Positions 11,271 through 20,841 of a DNA stretch of 64,000 nucleotides are shown here, in pieces. The position numbers and the translations under genes were made by a program. Under the pieces are notes generated by a model, which worked only from the letters and a program-made list of their open reading frames with translations, was not told the origin of the DNA and made no database searches. The DNA lies in the NCBI GenBank assembly GCA_026874595.1, contig CM049317.1, positions 75,298,891-75,362,890 of the forward strand, written 5' to 3'. Position 1 is the stretch's first letter. Every line of letters starts with the position of its first letter. This DNA is from Sipunculus nudus. Lineage: Eukaryota > Annelida > Sipuncula > Golfingiida > Sipunculidae.

Positions 11271-13480
11271 TCAGGCCTCGATGAGATCTGGCATTTTTTG
11301 CGTTTTCCAATCAACTGAGAGCTTCAGCTGATGGTTCATACTCTCACTCTTATTGTTGGTCCATAACTTTTTAGCACTATCTTTCGAACTGTGGCTGTAA
11401 ACATGTTCAAATAGGAGTGGCTTAAGTCTCTCACTGAAATATTGCACAAACTTTGGAAACCTTTCCTGATTGTCAGCACACAGCTGTTGGCTTTTCATCT
11501 CAAAGGCAAATGTATCTTCGGCAGTGGCAAGACTGTCCAATCCAAATATTGCATTCACGATTTCCACGCGGTCCTTTGTTTTTTTCACCCACTTTGTCTT
11601 GGAGGTATCGCCCGACGTTCTCTTTCAGGTGTTTTGTACATAAATACCTCTTAGCGTCTGGAAATACACTCTGAACGGCTTTGATGATGGCCTTCTCCTT
11701 GTCACTTCCTAGTCAGATCTCTGTCGCATGCACCGTTCTGTCTAATTTCCGTTTTATGTGCGAGAAAAAGGGATGGTAAGAGTCAAAAGAGCCATCCCAG
11801 TGCAGGTACAGAGGTCCAATCACGATGGGGTGGTCTTTGGTATCTGACCTCAACAGACACAGGTTCTTGTACACCACCGACGTGACATAGCACGGGCCAA
11901 GATAAAATGTTCGGTCCATGCCGATCACATGATCGGACTGTATTCCAACAAAGGAACGAAGATCAATCATCTGTTCCTCCAGGTATAGAATTACGCAAGG
12001 GGGTTTACCCTTTGTGTACACAATTTCTTGCAAGTACGGATGATCGTTCATCATACACATGACCTGTAGTTCGTCATCCGCAAGATTTTTTCCTGGTCCT
12101 GGACCTTTTCTCTGTCGCTCACGTGTTTAAGCATCCTTCAGCTGTTTTAAGTTTCGAGGCATACAGTGACTCTCCTTTGCATCCAGCATTCTTTTGTAAA
12201 CCGTTTTTGGTGGTGCATCTTTAACTGCTTCCTTGATTTTTTCCATGATGTCTGGGTGCGTCCTGACATATGGATTCCTGATGCCCTTGGCATTGCCGGT
12301 GCGGTGCTAAGGATGCCCCCTGCTGTCCAATGTATTTTGACGACCGCTATGTCTGTAGTCTTGCAAGATGAAGGCAAATCCAACCATGTGACCCTTTTCT
12401 TAAAACTGGGATTTGCAGCCAAACTGGTATAATACCGATGCATTTTCACGAGCAGATTAGGGTCAGGCTGTGGATTCAGCGGTATCCATGAAATTTGTTT
12501 CTTTTGTTTTTTGGGCACACAGTATTCGCCATTCTTCAGATGGATGGTTTTCAATGTGTCAGCCGAGGTCAGTAGGAATGTTGTACATGTTGTTGTGCCT
12601 TTTGTGCCATTCAAGACCCCGCAGTCATCTGGGAAATCCATCCTCTTGTTTTCTCTGTGCTTTGCCATGTTAGAGGTGTTGTCTACGAGATAACGTGAAT
12701 TGGATTTGTCGCCGCTAGGGATTTTTGGCAGTATCTTCCCTGTTTTTGATTGGTCGTGTATCACTTGATATATCTGTTCGGCCTTTAATGGGATCAGTTC
12801 CTTTAGCGTATCCGGTTTGCAGACCTCAGATGTGGAACTTACTTTTTCTGGTGTTGAATGGTCAATAGGTACATCGAACGATACTTCAGAATGTGCTGTT
12901 TGGAATCCCATTTCACACTGTGTGAGTTCGGATGAAAATTCTTCATAATGACATCTAGATCTAGCAACGGCACAAAATGGTTAGGTGTCCACCACTTTGC
13001 TCGGATGGGGTCCGGTCCCGACCTTGTCCACATTATCTTAACACCTGGATTTGTATTTGTCACCGGCAGAGTCGGCATGTAGCATGTGTTCAACGCATTA
13101 TGAACGGCATCGTCAGCACCATTCATGGGTGGATATACGACATCAACTGGAGCACCGATCACAGTGGCCAACGCTTGTATAGTCCATGCCGAAGAAAAAC
13201 CCCCTTCTCTTGCACACTCCCTCAGGGCTTCATCATATACCGGTGAGAAACTAAGTATATCTGCAATGTTTGGTAGACTCTGGTACAGATCCCTGTTCAC
13301 CGCCATTTCCACAGCACAACGGACGCGAAGTTCAGTCGTAAGTGACTGGTCTCCAACCAAACATACTGAAACCGCATTAAACAGTTTCCGTCACCAGACA
13401 CAACGATGGGCTCTTCAGTGACAGCAAAGTCCTGGCATTTGTTCAAAATTTCATGTGATGCTTAGTCAATAAGACCAGAC
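11271..13480 (-). pseudogene. Broken Mutator-like (MULE) transposase with OTU-like N terminus
   Basis: Read on the - strand in several frames. Around 13400-12970 lies an OTU-type cysteine-protease region: GDGNC at about 13390 (catalytic Cys), then LRVRCAVEMAVNRDLY, YDEALRECAREGGFSSAWTIQALA and WTPNHFVPLL (catalytic His). A middle part (about 12700-12350) reads PQPDPNLLVKMHRYY and PSFKKRVTWLDL. The transposase core is at 12060-11600: HVIGMDRTFYLGP (first Asp), GPLYLHWDGSFDSYHPFFSH, then GSDKEKAI and YLCTKHLKENVGRYL. The tail at 11588-11271 contains LWTNNKSESMNHQLKL. Domain order and motifs fit MULE transposases that cut and paste DNA. Frameshifts (about 13375, 12890, 12100, 11590) and a stop just after ATEI (about 11715) make it inactive. 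Whether OTU and transposase were one protein is inferred from collinearity. Terminal repeats were not located. Confidence 0.72.
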
Positions 13481-14206
13481 ATGGTCATTCTTGTCTCTGG
13501 TATAGTGAATTCGGAGTTGAGCAGGATCCCTTCTACCAAATAGGTTTCTCTGAATGTGGGGTAGTAGTGTGATTCCTTGACTCTTTTGCCACTGGAAAGG
13601 CATGTTTACACAAGCAGCAACAGTGGGCTACCATATGACAACCATCCAGTCATGACAGCCTGAGAGGAGATACCTCCATTGGATAAGCCTGCCCCTTGAC
13701 TGAGTAAATATTTGATGGCTGATCGAGGATGATGCTATAAAGATGATACATCCTTTTGAGAAATTGACAACCAGCCAGAAAAGTAACATAGAAGACAAAG
13801 GGACAGCTCTTCAATCTGGTGTATTGAGCATAAGCTAATTTAAATAGTGGATGCTGACAACAGTACAACATGAACCTGGAGGAAATTGCCTATTGGATAT
13901 AATACTTATATATTGTTAATAAATTAAAAAAACTTCGAAACTTAATTAACCAGATTATCATTTATGTTAATTTAAATAAATTCTACAAGGCGATTCTTAG
14001 TTTTATCCAGTTTAATCCTGTATAATACGGCTAAAACTGGATTAAACCCAGTTTTATTCATTGTCCTGGATTAAACAAGTTTTATCCGGATAAAACCCAA
14101 CCCTGATATTACTCTAAAAACTTGACTAACAACACTTCCACATGATCAGATATCAAGAGCTCATGTACATGTACATATATTATTAAATAAATTTCATGAA
14201 ACTTAC
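13481..14206. other. Spacer (probable WDSUB1 intron) with a repeat copy
   Basis: No coding exon recognised. The stretch holds the TTTTATCCAG-type repeat at 13999-14105 and otherwise AT-rich DNA next to the splice donor of the WD40 exon. Confidence 0.5.
13999..14105 (-). repeat. TTTTATCCAG-type repeat, copy 2
   Basis: Diverged GGATTAAAC and TTTTATCCGG motifs in both orientations end in CCAACCCTG. It is the inverted counterpart of the copy at 1335-1412. Confidence 0.5.
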
Positions 14207-14667
14207 CTGACAAGTTTATAGGTGGTAGCATCCCAAATGCATAGCTTCTCATCATCACTTCCTGTAACAATCCTTGTGAAGTCCGGCGAGAAACGACAAA
14301 CTCTAATACTACTTTGGCTGTCATGCTGCAGCACTGCCAGTTTATCACCAGTTTTTGCATCCCATATGATCAATCTGCCATCAGTTGAGCATGTTGCAAG
14401 AGTTGCATTTTTGTGGTTGAAAACACAACAGTGTATGGAATACGTGTGACCACACAGTGGTGAGCAAGCTTGTTCTGTGAAGTCCTCAATGCTCCAAAGT
14501 CGTACAGTTTTATCTCCAGAGCATGTCGCCAGGGAATGACTGGAGAACGCCACAGAGTTCACATCACCCTTATGTGCACTGATTGTATGAACAGCACTTG
14601 CCAAAGGCTGCTTCAGTGCTGTGTCCACCATTTTCCTGTATGCAGTTCTTAACCTTTCCTCTAAATC
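14207..14667 (-). CDS. WDSUB1: WDSUB1-like protein, first coding exon (WD40 repeats)
   Basis: One exon bounded on the - strand by acceptor TTTGTTTACAG and donor CAG|GTAAGT. The likely start codon is at 14631-14629, giving 141 codons plus 2 nt. The reading begins with a short lead (MVDTALKQPLASAVHTISAH) and then three WD40 blades: SLATCSGDKTVRLWS, HTYSIHCCVFNHKNATLATC with STDGRLIIWDAKTG, and IRVCRFSPDFTRIVTGSDDE with KLCIWDATTYKLVR. Spacing and motifs (GDVNSVAF, FTEQACSPLCGHTYSIHCC, SYKLYR-like end) match the N terminus of WDSUB1, a WD40-SAM-U-box protein thought to act as an E3 ubiquitin ligase. The later blades, SAM and U-box are not found in the window; they should lie left of position 1 if the gene is intact. 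A single retained exon of a broken gene is the alternative. The reading frame itself is intact. Confidence 0.8.
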
Positions 14668-16336
14668 CTGTAAACAAATAAAATCAATACACTTAGGTAT
14701 TAAAAACATGGATCACTAAATCTGGCTTTGGATATAATTATGGAAAGAACTATTATAAATATGGTAATCCATATTGATAAAGGATTAATTTATTCTGCAA
14801 CAGATATTAAGTCTTAAGATGTTTTTTTTTAATTTCATTTTTGATTTTCTAGAGCAAAATTTGTTTCATTCTTTGTTTTTGTTTTTTTTTTGCATGCCTA
14901 TATATGAACTACAATTTTGTGAATTACATGTGTAATTTTAGCTTTCTGCATGATATTTTTTATTATATTAATTTCACTTATATCATTTTTATAATACCAG
15001 GGATTATTGTGGGATTTTCCAAGGCCCAGAGCTTTATTCAAGATTTTAAAAATTACCTTCAACCCCCACCCCCCATGTCATGTTATTTACAATATAAAAT
15101 ATTTCATATTTTAACTGCTTAAGCCCAAAAAGACCACAAGTCTTAAAAGAGAGAATAATTCCGTGATTGTGCATACATTTCTTTTGGACCTGAAGAAAAC
15201 TCACTAGTTCTTCTCATAATAAGCGACTGATAGATATTTAGGACTTTTACTGACCACGATTGTTTACTAGGTTTACCCATCACAACACAATTAAAAATTG
15301 AAGCTTGTCCGTTTCTTGTTTCAGTCATGTTTTTTAGGTAATGTAGTCCAAAGTACACCCCGTGTTTCCCCGGTGGTCGGGCGACCCAGTCACCCGGGGT
15401 TACGTTCAACCAGTACAAAATATATTATGTTCTTGATACTGACATCCAAAGCAGAAGGCACAAGACATATCTCTGTTACCTACCTTCCTGTTGACGTGCT
15501 TAACTTTATATCAGGACTCTTCTAAACTTCGTTAAAAACATTTCCTGCTAGGTGCCTCTAATCAAATTGTCGTCAGCCCGTCAGTGTTGTGATTTTAGGT
15601 GACCCATACGTCACAAATCACATGACTAATTGACCTGCACTAATAGACCGGTTCACTTTCTTTAAAAGAGAATATATTTCACACCATATGTTACTTACTG
15701 TTTGTAATTCGCATCCCCGTTATACTGCACATAAAAATAAGTAATCAGTATGGAAAAATCATTGATGCCCCATTGAAAATGTATCATTTAGTTGTTTGAT
15801 TTCGTTGTTACCAGGGAACTAGTCTAAATTCCTCTTACAAGCCCGCACTTGAGATATTTAGACTTGTTATCCTCCTAAAAGTTTACGGAACTTATTTTTA
15901 CCACTGTCTCTCAAATAACAATAATGATAAAATGCTTAAACATGAATTTGAAAAATGTTATATTCAATATAGGGAAACGCTGTTTTCCACAACTTCCTTC
16001 TGTATAACTCCTGAACTTTATATGAGCAGAAAACAAATCTAAACCATAAACACCATTTACTATGCAGCTCCTTTGGTCCATTGAATTTCTTGGGAAAATT
16101 AAAAAAAAAAATAGCGAAACAGCCTCTCATTAGATTAGGTTAATTTCTAATATTTATGACATTTCCAATATTTATTTATGTATTAGTGCGGGATTACCAA
16201 AAAGGGAATAAGTATCCCGTAACTTAATTCTTCCGTACCAACATTGTTACATACCGGGATGGGGACATATCGACCGCCGTTGATATCGACCGAAGATGTT
16301 ACGAATGCAAATTAACCATATCGGCCGCCAGTGTCC
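14668..16336. other. Spacer upstream of the WDSUB1-like exon
   Basis: No certain gene. It should contain the 5' leader and promoter of the WDSUB1-like gene. One 91-codon open frame (15418-15143, -) contains GKHGVYFGLHYLKNM and looks coding-like but matches nothing I can name. The rest is AT-rich without clear repeats. Confidence 0.45.
15143..15418 (-). other. Unrecognised open frame of 91 codons
   Basis: The translation has a balanced composition (WLNVTPGDWVARPPGKHGVY near the start, KEMYAQSRNYSLF at the end) and no low-complexity runs. I could not assign a family, and no clear splice sites bound it. It may be a fragment of an exon or transposon, or chance. Confidence 0.25.
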
Positions 16337-16432
16337 TAGACTGGTACCGTGCTCTATTATGGCCCTCAGCCAAGCATAGATCTATGACTGGCTTAAAGCA
16401 GAGGTGCCATAATAGAGCGGGGTACCAGTCTA
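16337..16432. repeat. ~96-nt hairpin centred on CATAGATCTATG
   Basis: TAGACTGGTACC at the left is matched by GGTACCAGTCTA at the right. The arms continue through GCTCTATTATGG / CCATAATAGAGC to a central 12-bp palindrome, CATAGATCTATG, with only small bulges. The ends CCCGCTCTATTATGGC resemble the sequence at 21300-21317, so it may be a short MITE or a fold-back transposon end. Confidence 0.75.
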
Positions 16433-16870
16433 CCAGTGCCCATGCAGCGCAAGGAGATATCGGCCGCAAGCTTCAGTGCCAGTGAGCTACTGACCATGCA
16501 GAACTGTTTCTGTCAAGACCGGCAATCATGTCGACCTCCGCGCACGCTCAGGCTTTGTGCTGAAAAGCACCATTTCGGCAGAATTTAAATAAAAATTATC
16601 TTATCTTATATTAAAATATATCTTATCAGTGTCAGATCAAGATAAGTATATTAACACAAGCATGTCCCTAAATCATCGTGTGTCAATTTTACATGATTTC
16701 TTTTGTAGCCGATCCGACGAATGCAAGTTAAAAATTCCATGGGCTGCGCCCTGTTTGATTCAGACAAGGCTGTCTTTCGTGGCTGTAGGAATATAGAGAC
16801 CGTTCCGTGAATGGCAGTGCCTGGACTAATGGCTATACAGACCGTCTGATATGTTGCTGTTTTAGAGGGT
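16433..16870. other. Spacer without a recognised gene
   Basis: Contains ATATCGGCCGC twice (also just left of the hairpin at 16320) and an 84-codon - strand frame without recognisable motifs. Probably transposon-derived. Confidence 0.4.
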
Positions 16871-17545
16871 CCATAGACGAGATGGGGGGTCTTTTGGAGT
16901 GGCAATCGAGTTTCTCTGGTCTTCCGGAATAAAAGCCAACCAAATTTGAGACGAATCTCTCTGAAATAGCGGTGATCTTTATACCCACTGACATCCTAAG
17001 GAGGCTCAGGTGAGACAAGATCCTTTAAAGAGATAGGGTTCCCAGGTATATGCTGATATCATGAGGGTCTTCAGGCGAAAATGGATTCTCTTAATTTTTA
17101 GTATTTTCTGATGTCCTCTAATACTGAGAGTTGATAGGTGAGACAGGGTCCTTAGAGGTGGCAAGGTTCTCTGGTATCCCGGAATCCTGAGGGTGCTCAA
17201 GTGAGATTGGGTTCTCTAAATTAAATGACAGAGTTTTCTGGTCTCTCGAAGTCTGGCTAGAGACGAGATTTAATTATCTAAATTAGCCAGTTTCTCTGTT
17301 CTCCTGGCTTCCTTGGCGCCGATAAATAAGACAGGGTCCTTTGAAGAGGGTGGATGCTCTGATACCCCAATGATCCCTGAGGGTCTTCAGGTGAGGTCAG
17401 GTTTTCTAAAGTGCAGTGACACTTGTCTCTTGATCGAGGCCCCTCAGATGAAACGTGTTTCTCTCAAGTTAAGTGGCAGAGGTCTCTGGTCCCTTGGATT
17501 CCTGAAGATCCTGAGTTATACCGGTTTTCCCTGAATTTACAGAGT
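16870..17545. repeat. Degenerate minisatellite, ~63-bp units
   Basis: About ten diverged copies share the pattern GTGAGACAGGGTCCTTTAGA, a TTCTCTGGTATCCCGGAATC block and CTGAGGGTCTTCAG. Units begin near 17009, 17074, 17136, 17200, 17262, 17327, 17390 and 17450, so the period is 60-65 bp. The copies have drifted, which makes exact borders uncertain. The short frames on both strands follow from the ~21-codon period and do not look like a known protein. Confidence 0.7.
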
Positions 17546-17639
17546 CCTGTCATCCTCTGTGGTCCTGATCTAAGACAATTAAGTCAATCTGTGCACAGCG
17601 AGAGGGCCGTCTGTGAGCTCAGTCGCCTCACTGGCATGA

Positions 17640-18640
17640 AGTCTTCCTCATATAAATAATTTTGGTCAAAAGGCTTCGGAAAAGAGCTCTGCCACCTGTC
17701 ATTCAGTTAATTACTACTCGGCCCGAATGTTTGCGCACCCATGTCTGTACGTCAGAGTCGTGGTACAAATTAAGACTCTTGGAGAGTGACACGTTAAGTG
17801 GATCCATTGAGATGACTTCAGTGAGATGGGAGGGATAACATGAGGACATTGTTGGCGCGAGCTTTGTCTATGACAGCTATTTCTTGTGGGACTTGTGCAA
17901 GTACCCACCTAAAGTAAGCAACACCTTTGCTTGATCTAGTCTTGGCAGGACAGAATTTAAGAAATGGTCCAACCATGTCTCAATCAGTGCCTTATTAATC
18001 CACCCTGACAAGTGTGCAACACCAATACTACCCGGTGGTGTATTTTCAATTGGTTCTGGTTTAAAATCTTACGCGGGAAAATCAACGTGAGAGGCACAAA
18101 AGATCCAGGAGTGGATGCACAAACGACTGCAGTAATTTTTTCCCCTTTTCAGCACTGGTCGGAGTACCATTTCTTTTTCCCGTCATTACTAAAATCTGAA
18201 GAGGTTTGTGACAAACTGTGTATCCGATTCGTCAACATTAAAGATATTATCTGGGGGGGGGGGGGGGATCAGGCGCTGTCCAGTTTTAGAGAACAATGGG
18301 TTTTGCAGTTTCTTGTGGAAAGTGTCTACCTTTGCCTTATTAATAGCCTAATAGCCCTTTGCATGGACACCGCCTCATGAGAACGAACAGAAATATCGGG
18401 TTGACGTCTCAGGAATCCTTCCAGCCAATCTAGACCTGCCTTCTGTTTTTCTTTGTTGAACGGATTGTCTATTTTGTTTTTCTGGCAAAGTGAAAACACA
18501 AGGTCCTGGACATCCTTTATGTTAAGCTAAACAAACGAGTTTTCAGATCCATAATAATTCCGGCAGACTCCTGTTCTTCTTCTGTGTTTAACACTGTGGG
18601 TCGTTCCAACTTTTTTTTTTTCATTCCCTTCATCACACCT
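17640..18640 (-). pseudogene. Broken pogo/Tigger-type transposase (DDE_1)
   Basis: On the - strand, in several frames and in the correct order for the family: an HTH-region tail (IKDVQDLVFSLCQKNKIDNP at about 18520-18460), AGLDWLEGFLRRQPDISVR and SHEAVSMQRAI (about 18440-18350), INKAKVDTFHKKLQNPLFSK (about 18345-18290), IFNVDES with the first catalytic Asp (18245-18225), and DPLNVSLSKSLNLYHD...W with RKHSGRVV (about 17806-17720). Such enzymes cut and paste pogo/Tigger DNA elements, usually at TA. Frameshifts, several stops and a G-tract insertion (18253-18267) show that it is inactive. Terminal inverted repeats could not be assigned with confidence. Confidence 0.8.
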
Positions 18641-18862
18641 AGCTTTTTTAAATGTCTTTTTCGTGTTCCTCTGGGTATCCCTTGTTCACACCTTGAATTC
18701 TTTTCTGATTTGCAATGTATGATAACATCACGAACTGCTGACCAGAGGGATGCACGGGTCCAGTTCCAACGTTTATTCTGGCTTTTATATCTGTGTAAAA
18801 TTCTTCAGAAAAGTGAAATTATTTGTTTGATAAAGCTGTTATGGTAAACTTTTATTCACTTT

Positions 18863-18983
18863 CAGACCTGGGGTTAATTCTGAATTTAATTTGACTTGAT
18901 TGGAATTGAAGCAAAATCGTTTGCAGTTGAAGCGTCTTTAAAATCTAAATTGGAATTGTAAAAAATAATTGACCCCAGATCTG
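18863..18983. mobile_element. 121-bp MITE with CAGAYCTGGGGTYAATT ends
   Basis: The left end CAGACCTGGGGTTAATT is inverted at the right as CAGATCTGGGGTCAATT (two differences in 17). The interior is AT-rich and non-coding. Related starts occur at 32011, 35768 (inverted) and 57872. No target duplication was evident, so the superfamily is open; the CAG...CTG ends suggest hAT-like. Confidence 0.75.
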
Positions 18984-19259
18984 TAGGGGTTTAAGATTTT
19001 TAGGAACTAAGTAATTTGGTTTTTGCTGTAATCAGAGGAATCCGAGTCAAAATTCCAGTCAAACACAAAACTTAGTTCATCCAGCTGATCATAAAACAAA
19101 TAAAACAAATCAAAGTGATATGTGACTTCTATGTTTATTAACGAATTACCACAAATGATATCCCACTGGAAAAGAAACTAAAACCAAAATGCAGATTAGC
19201 CTATAATTATACCGGGCCCGGTTAAATGTTAAATAAAGATATCTGTCATCAACAGTTAA

Positions 19260-19281
19260 AACACACACACACTTTGTCTCC

Positions 19282-19331
<50 letters not shown>
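19260..19331. repeat. CA, poly-C and (TC)n compound microsatellite
   Basis: (AC)6 is followed by a run of C and then about 26 TC repeats. Its antisense translation gives the RERERERE frame, which is not a gene. Confidence 0.95.
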
Positions 19332-19336
<5 letters not shown>

Positions 19337-19537
19337 TCAATATAAATTAGTGGATTAAACAAAAGGGAAAAATATCATTAATACCAGTGCCATGGGAACG
19401 CTCAGGTGGAAGTGTAAATATTAAGAGTTTTTATATTGTTTGGGGGAATAAAGGCACTAGCAAAATGACATGGATAATATGAGTACATGCACATATGCCC
19501 CCGCGGGTCAGCAAAATATGAAACTTTAGCAATCAGT

Positions 19538-19756
19538 TCAGTCTTGTAACCTAACTGGAACTGCAAACAGAGATACACATTTTTTGTTTATTCTACATTG
19601 AACTATTTTCAAGGAAATTCCTTTCGCAAATATGCTGGCGTCTTTTCCGATTCGTTCTTCAGCCTCGTTCTGGCATTTATCACGACAATCTGACACTCGG
19701 AGGGCACCACGTTTTAGTCGTCTGAAATAGTTACATGGGTTGATCATTAATCTCAT
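19538..19756 (-). other. Possible exon fragment, Cys/Arg-rich
   Basis: The frame contains YFRRLKRGALRVSDCRDKCQ and later CRINKKC. On the - strand an acceptor-like CTATTTCAG lies just before RRLKRGAL, so it could be a real exon; no matching donor is obvious. I do not recognise the family. It lies about 1.1 kb upstream of GTPBP4 on the opposite strand. Confidence 0.3.
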
Positions 19757-20129
19757 ATGAAAAGACTCTCTTTTACTTCAGGACGTAAGATTTGGTTTAA
19801 TATTCTTTTCAGGATTTTTTTTATATTTGTTTTGTAATATTAGTTTATAAATTAGTTAATAATTGTATTATTAAATTTATTAAAAAATCACTTAATTAAT
19901 TATACAGACTCCCTAATTTACACAACAGGTAAAATATAAATTTCTTTGCGAACTTATCTGCATTGGTTTTGATTTAATTTACTTTTGATTTTTCTTCATT
20001 TACTGGACATTTATAAAAAATAATGATACTAACTTCAAAAGTTTAATGCCCGAGATTTCATCGTTGATTAGGATTGTTAGGTACCAGGCTCGTACAATTA
20101 AGACACACACAAAATTATTTTCTAATGCA

Positions 20130-20295
20130 AAAGAAGATACCATATCGTGCGCATGCGATTATTTTCCCACGAGGATCTCGTTTCCATGCGTTAGGATCTC
20201 GTTCATAGGCGATAATCATAAATATTATTCTCTCGCACGCGACAGTATCTCATTCCCATGCGATAATATCTCGTTCGCATGCGATTATTATCAGA
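20130..20295. repeat. Short tandem repeat based on CATGCGATAATATCTCGTTC
   Basis: Five or six diverged copies of a ~20-30-bp word with GCATGCGAT and ATCTCGTTC lie 0.55 kb upstream of the GTPBP4 start codon. They are richer in CpG than the surroundings. Confidence 0.65.
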
Positions 20296-20474
20296 GTATA
20301 TCAACTCTATATAATATACAGAAATTGTTAAAGTCTTCTTTAATTTTATTCATTAAAGTTGTATTAAAATTATGTGAAAAAATTCTTCAATTCTTGCGGA
20401 ATGTTAGTCACATACATAAATTTATAGAAGTTAATTCTTTATTCTAGATGCTGCAAGTTACAATAGTCCAATTG

Positions 20475-20477
<3 letters not shown>

Positions 20478-20520
<43 letters not shown>
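20478..20520. repeat. (TA)n microsatellite
   Basis: About 21 uninterrupted TA repeats, upstream of GTPBP4. Confidence 0.95.
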
Positions 20521-20521
<1 letters not shown>

Positions 20522-20841
20522 CCGTTACGACCGATATAATATACCGAAAGCGGTTAATTCTGGGAGAACTGAGTGGCCATGGCAATTTACAAAAGGGATC
20601 CCGTTACTGGATCTACTGGTGAAATGCGAAATGACCAGAGTGCGAAAAGACTTCTCCCCATACGATAGCAGTCAGGTACGAAACGACAATGGTACGGAAC
20701 TTTAGAATACGTATTGATTTGTAATCACCGGAAGTCAGTTTCATGTGGTCTGTCCGCTGTTGCGGGATGACGTTCTGTCCACAGAATCCTTGAAGATTTT
20801 GATAGATATTACGATTGACAGGCGTCTTTAGGGAATTTAAC
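20521..20841 (+). promoter_or_regulatory. GTPBP4 upstream region / 5' leader
   Basis: The 320 bp before the GTPBP4 start codon should hold its promoter and leader. No TATA box is obvious. The region is less AT-rich than its surroundings and CpG-containing, as for a housekeeping promoter. The transcription start is not visible, and the call rests on position. Confidence 0.45.

Larger units (their letters stand above)
18984..20041. other. Spacer with microsatellites and one unexplained frame
   Basis: No gene confirmed. It holds CA/C/CT simple repeats at 19260-19331 and one 72-codon frame at 19756-19538 (-), listed separately. The remainder is AT-rich. Confidence 0.45.

Noticed and set aside
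19146-19340. RERERE-rich frame
   Set aside because: Translation of the (TC)n microsatellite.
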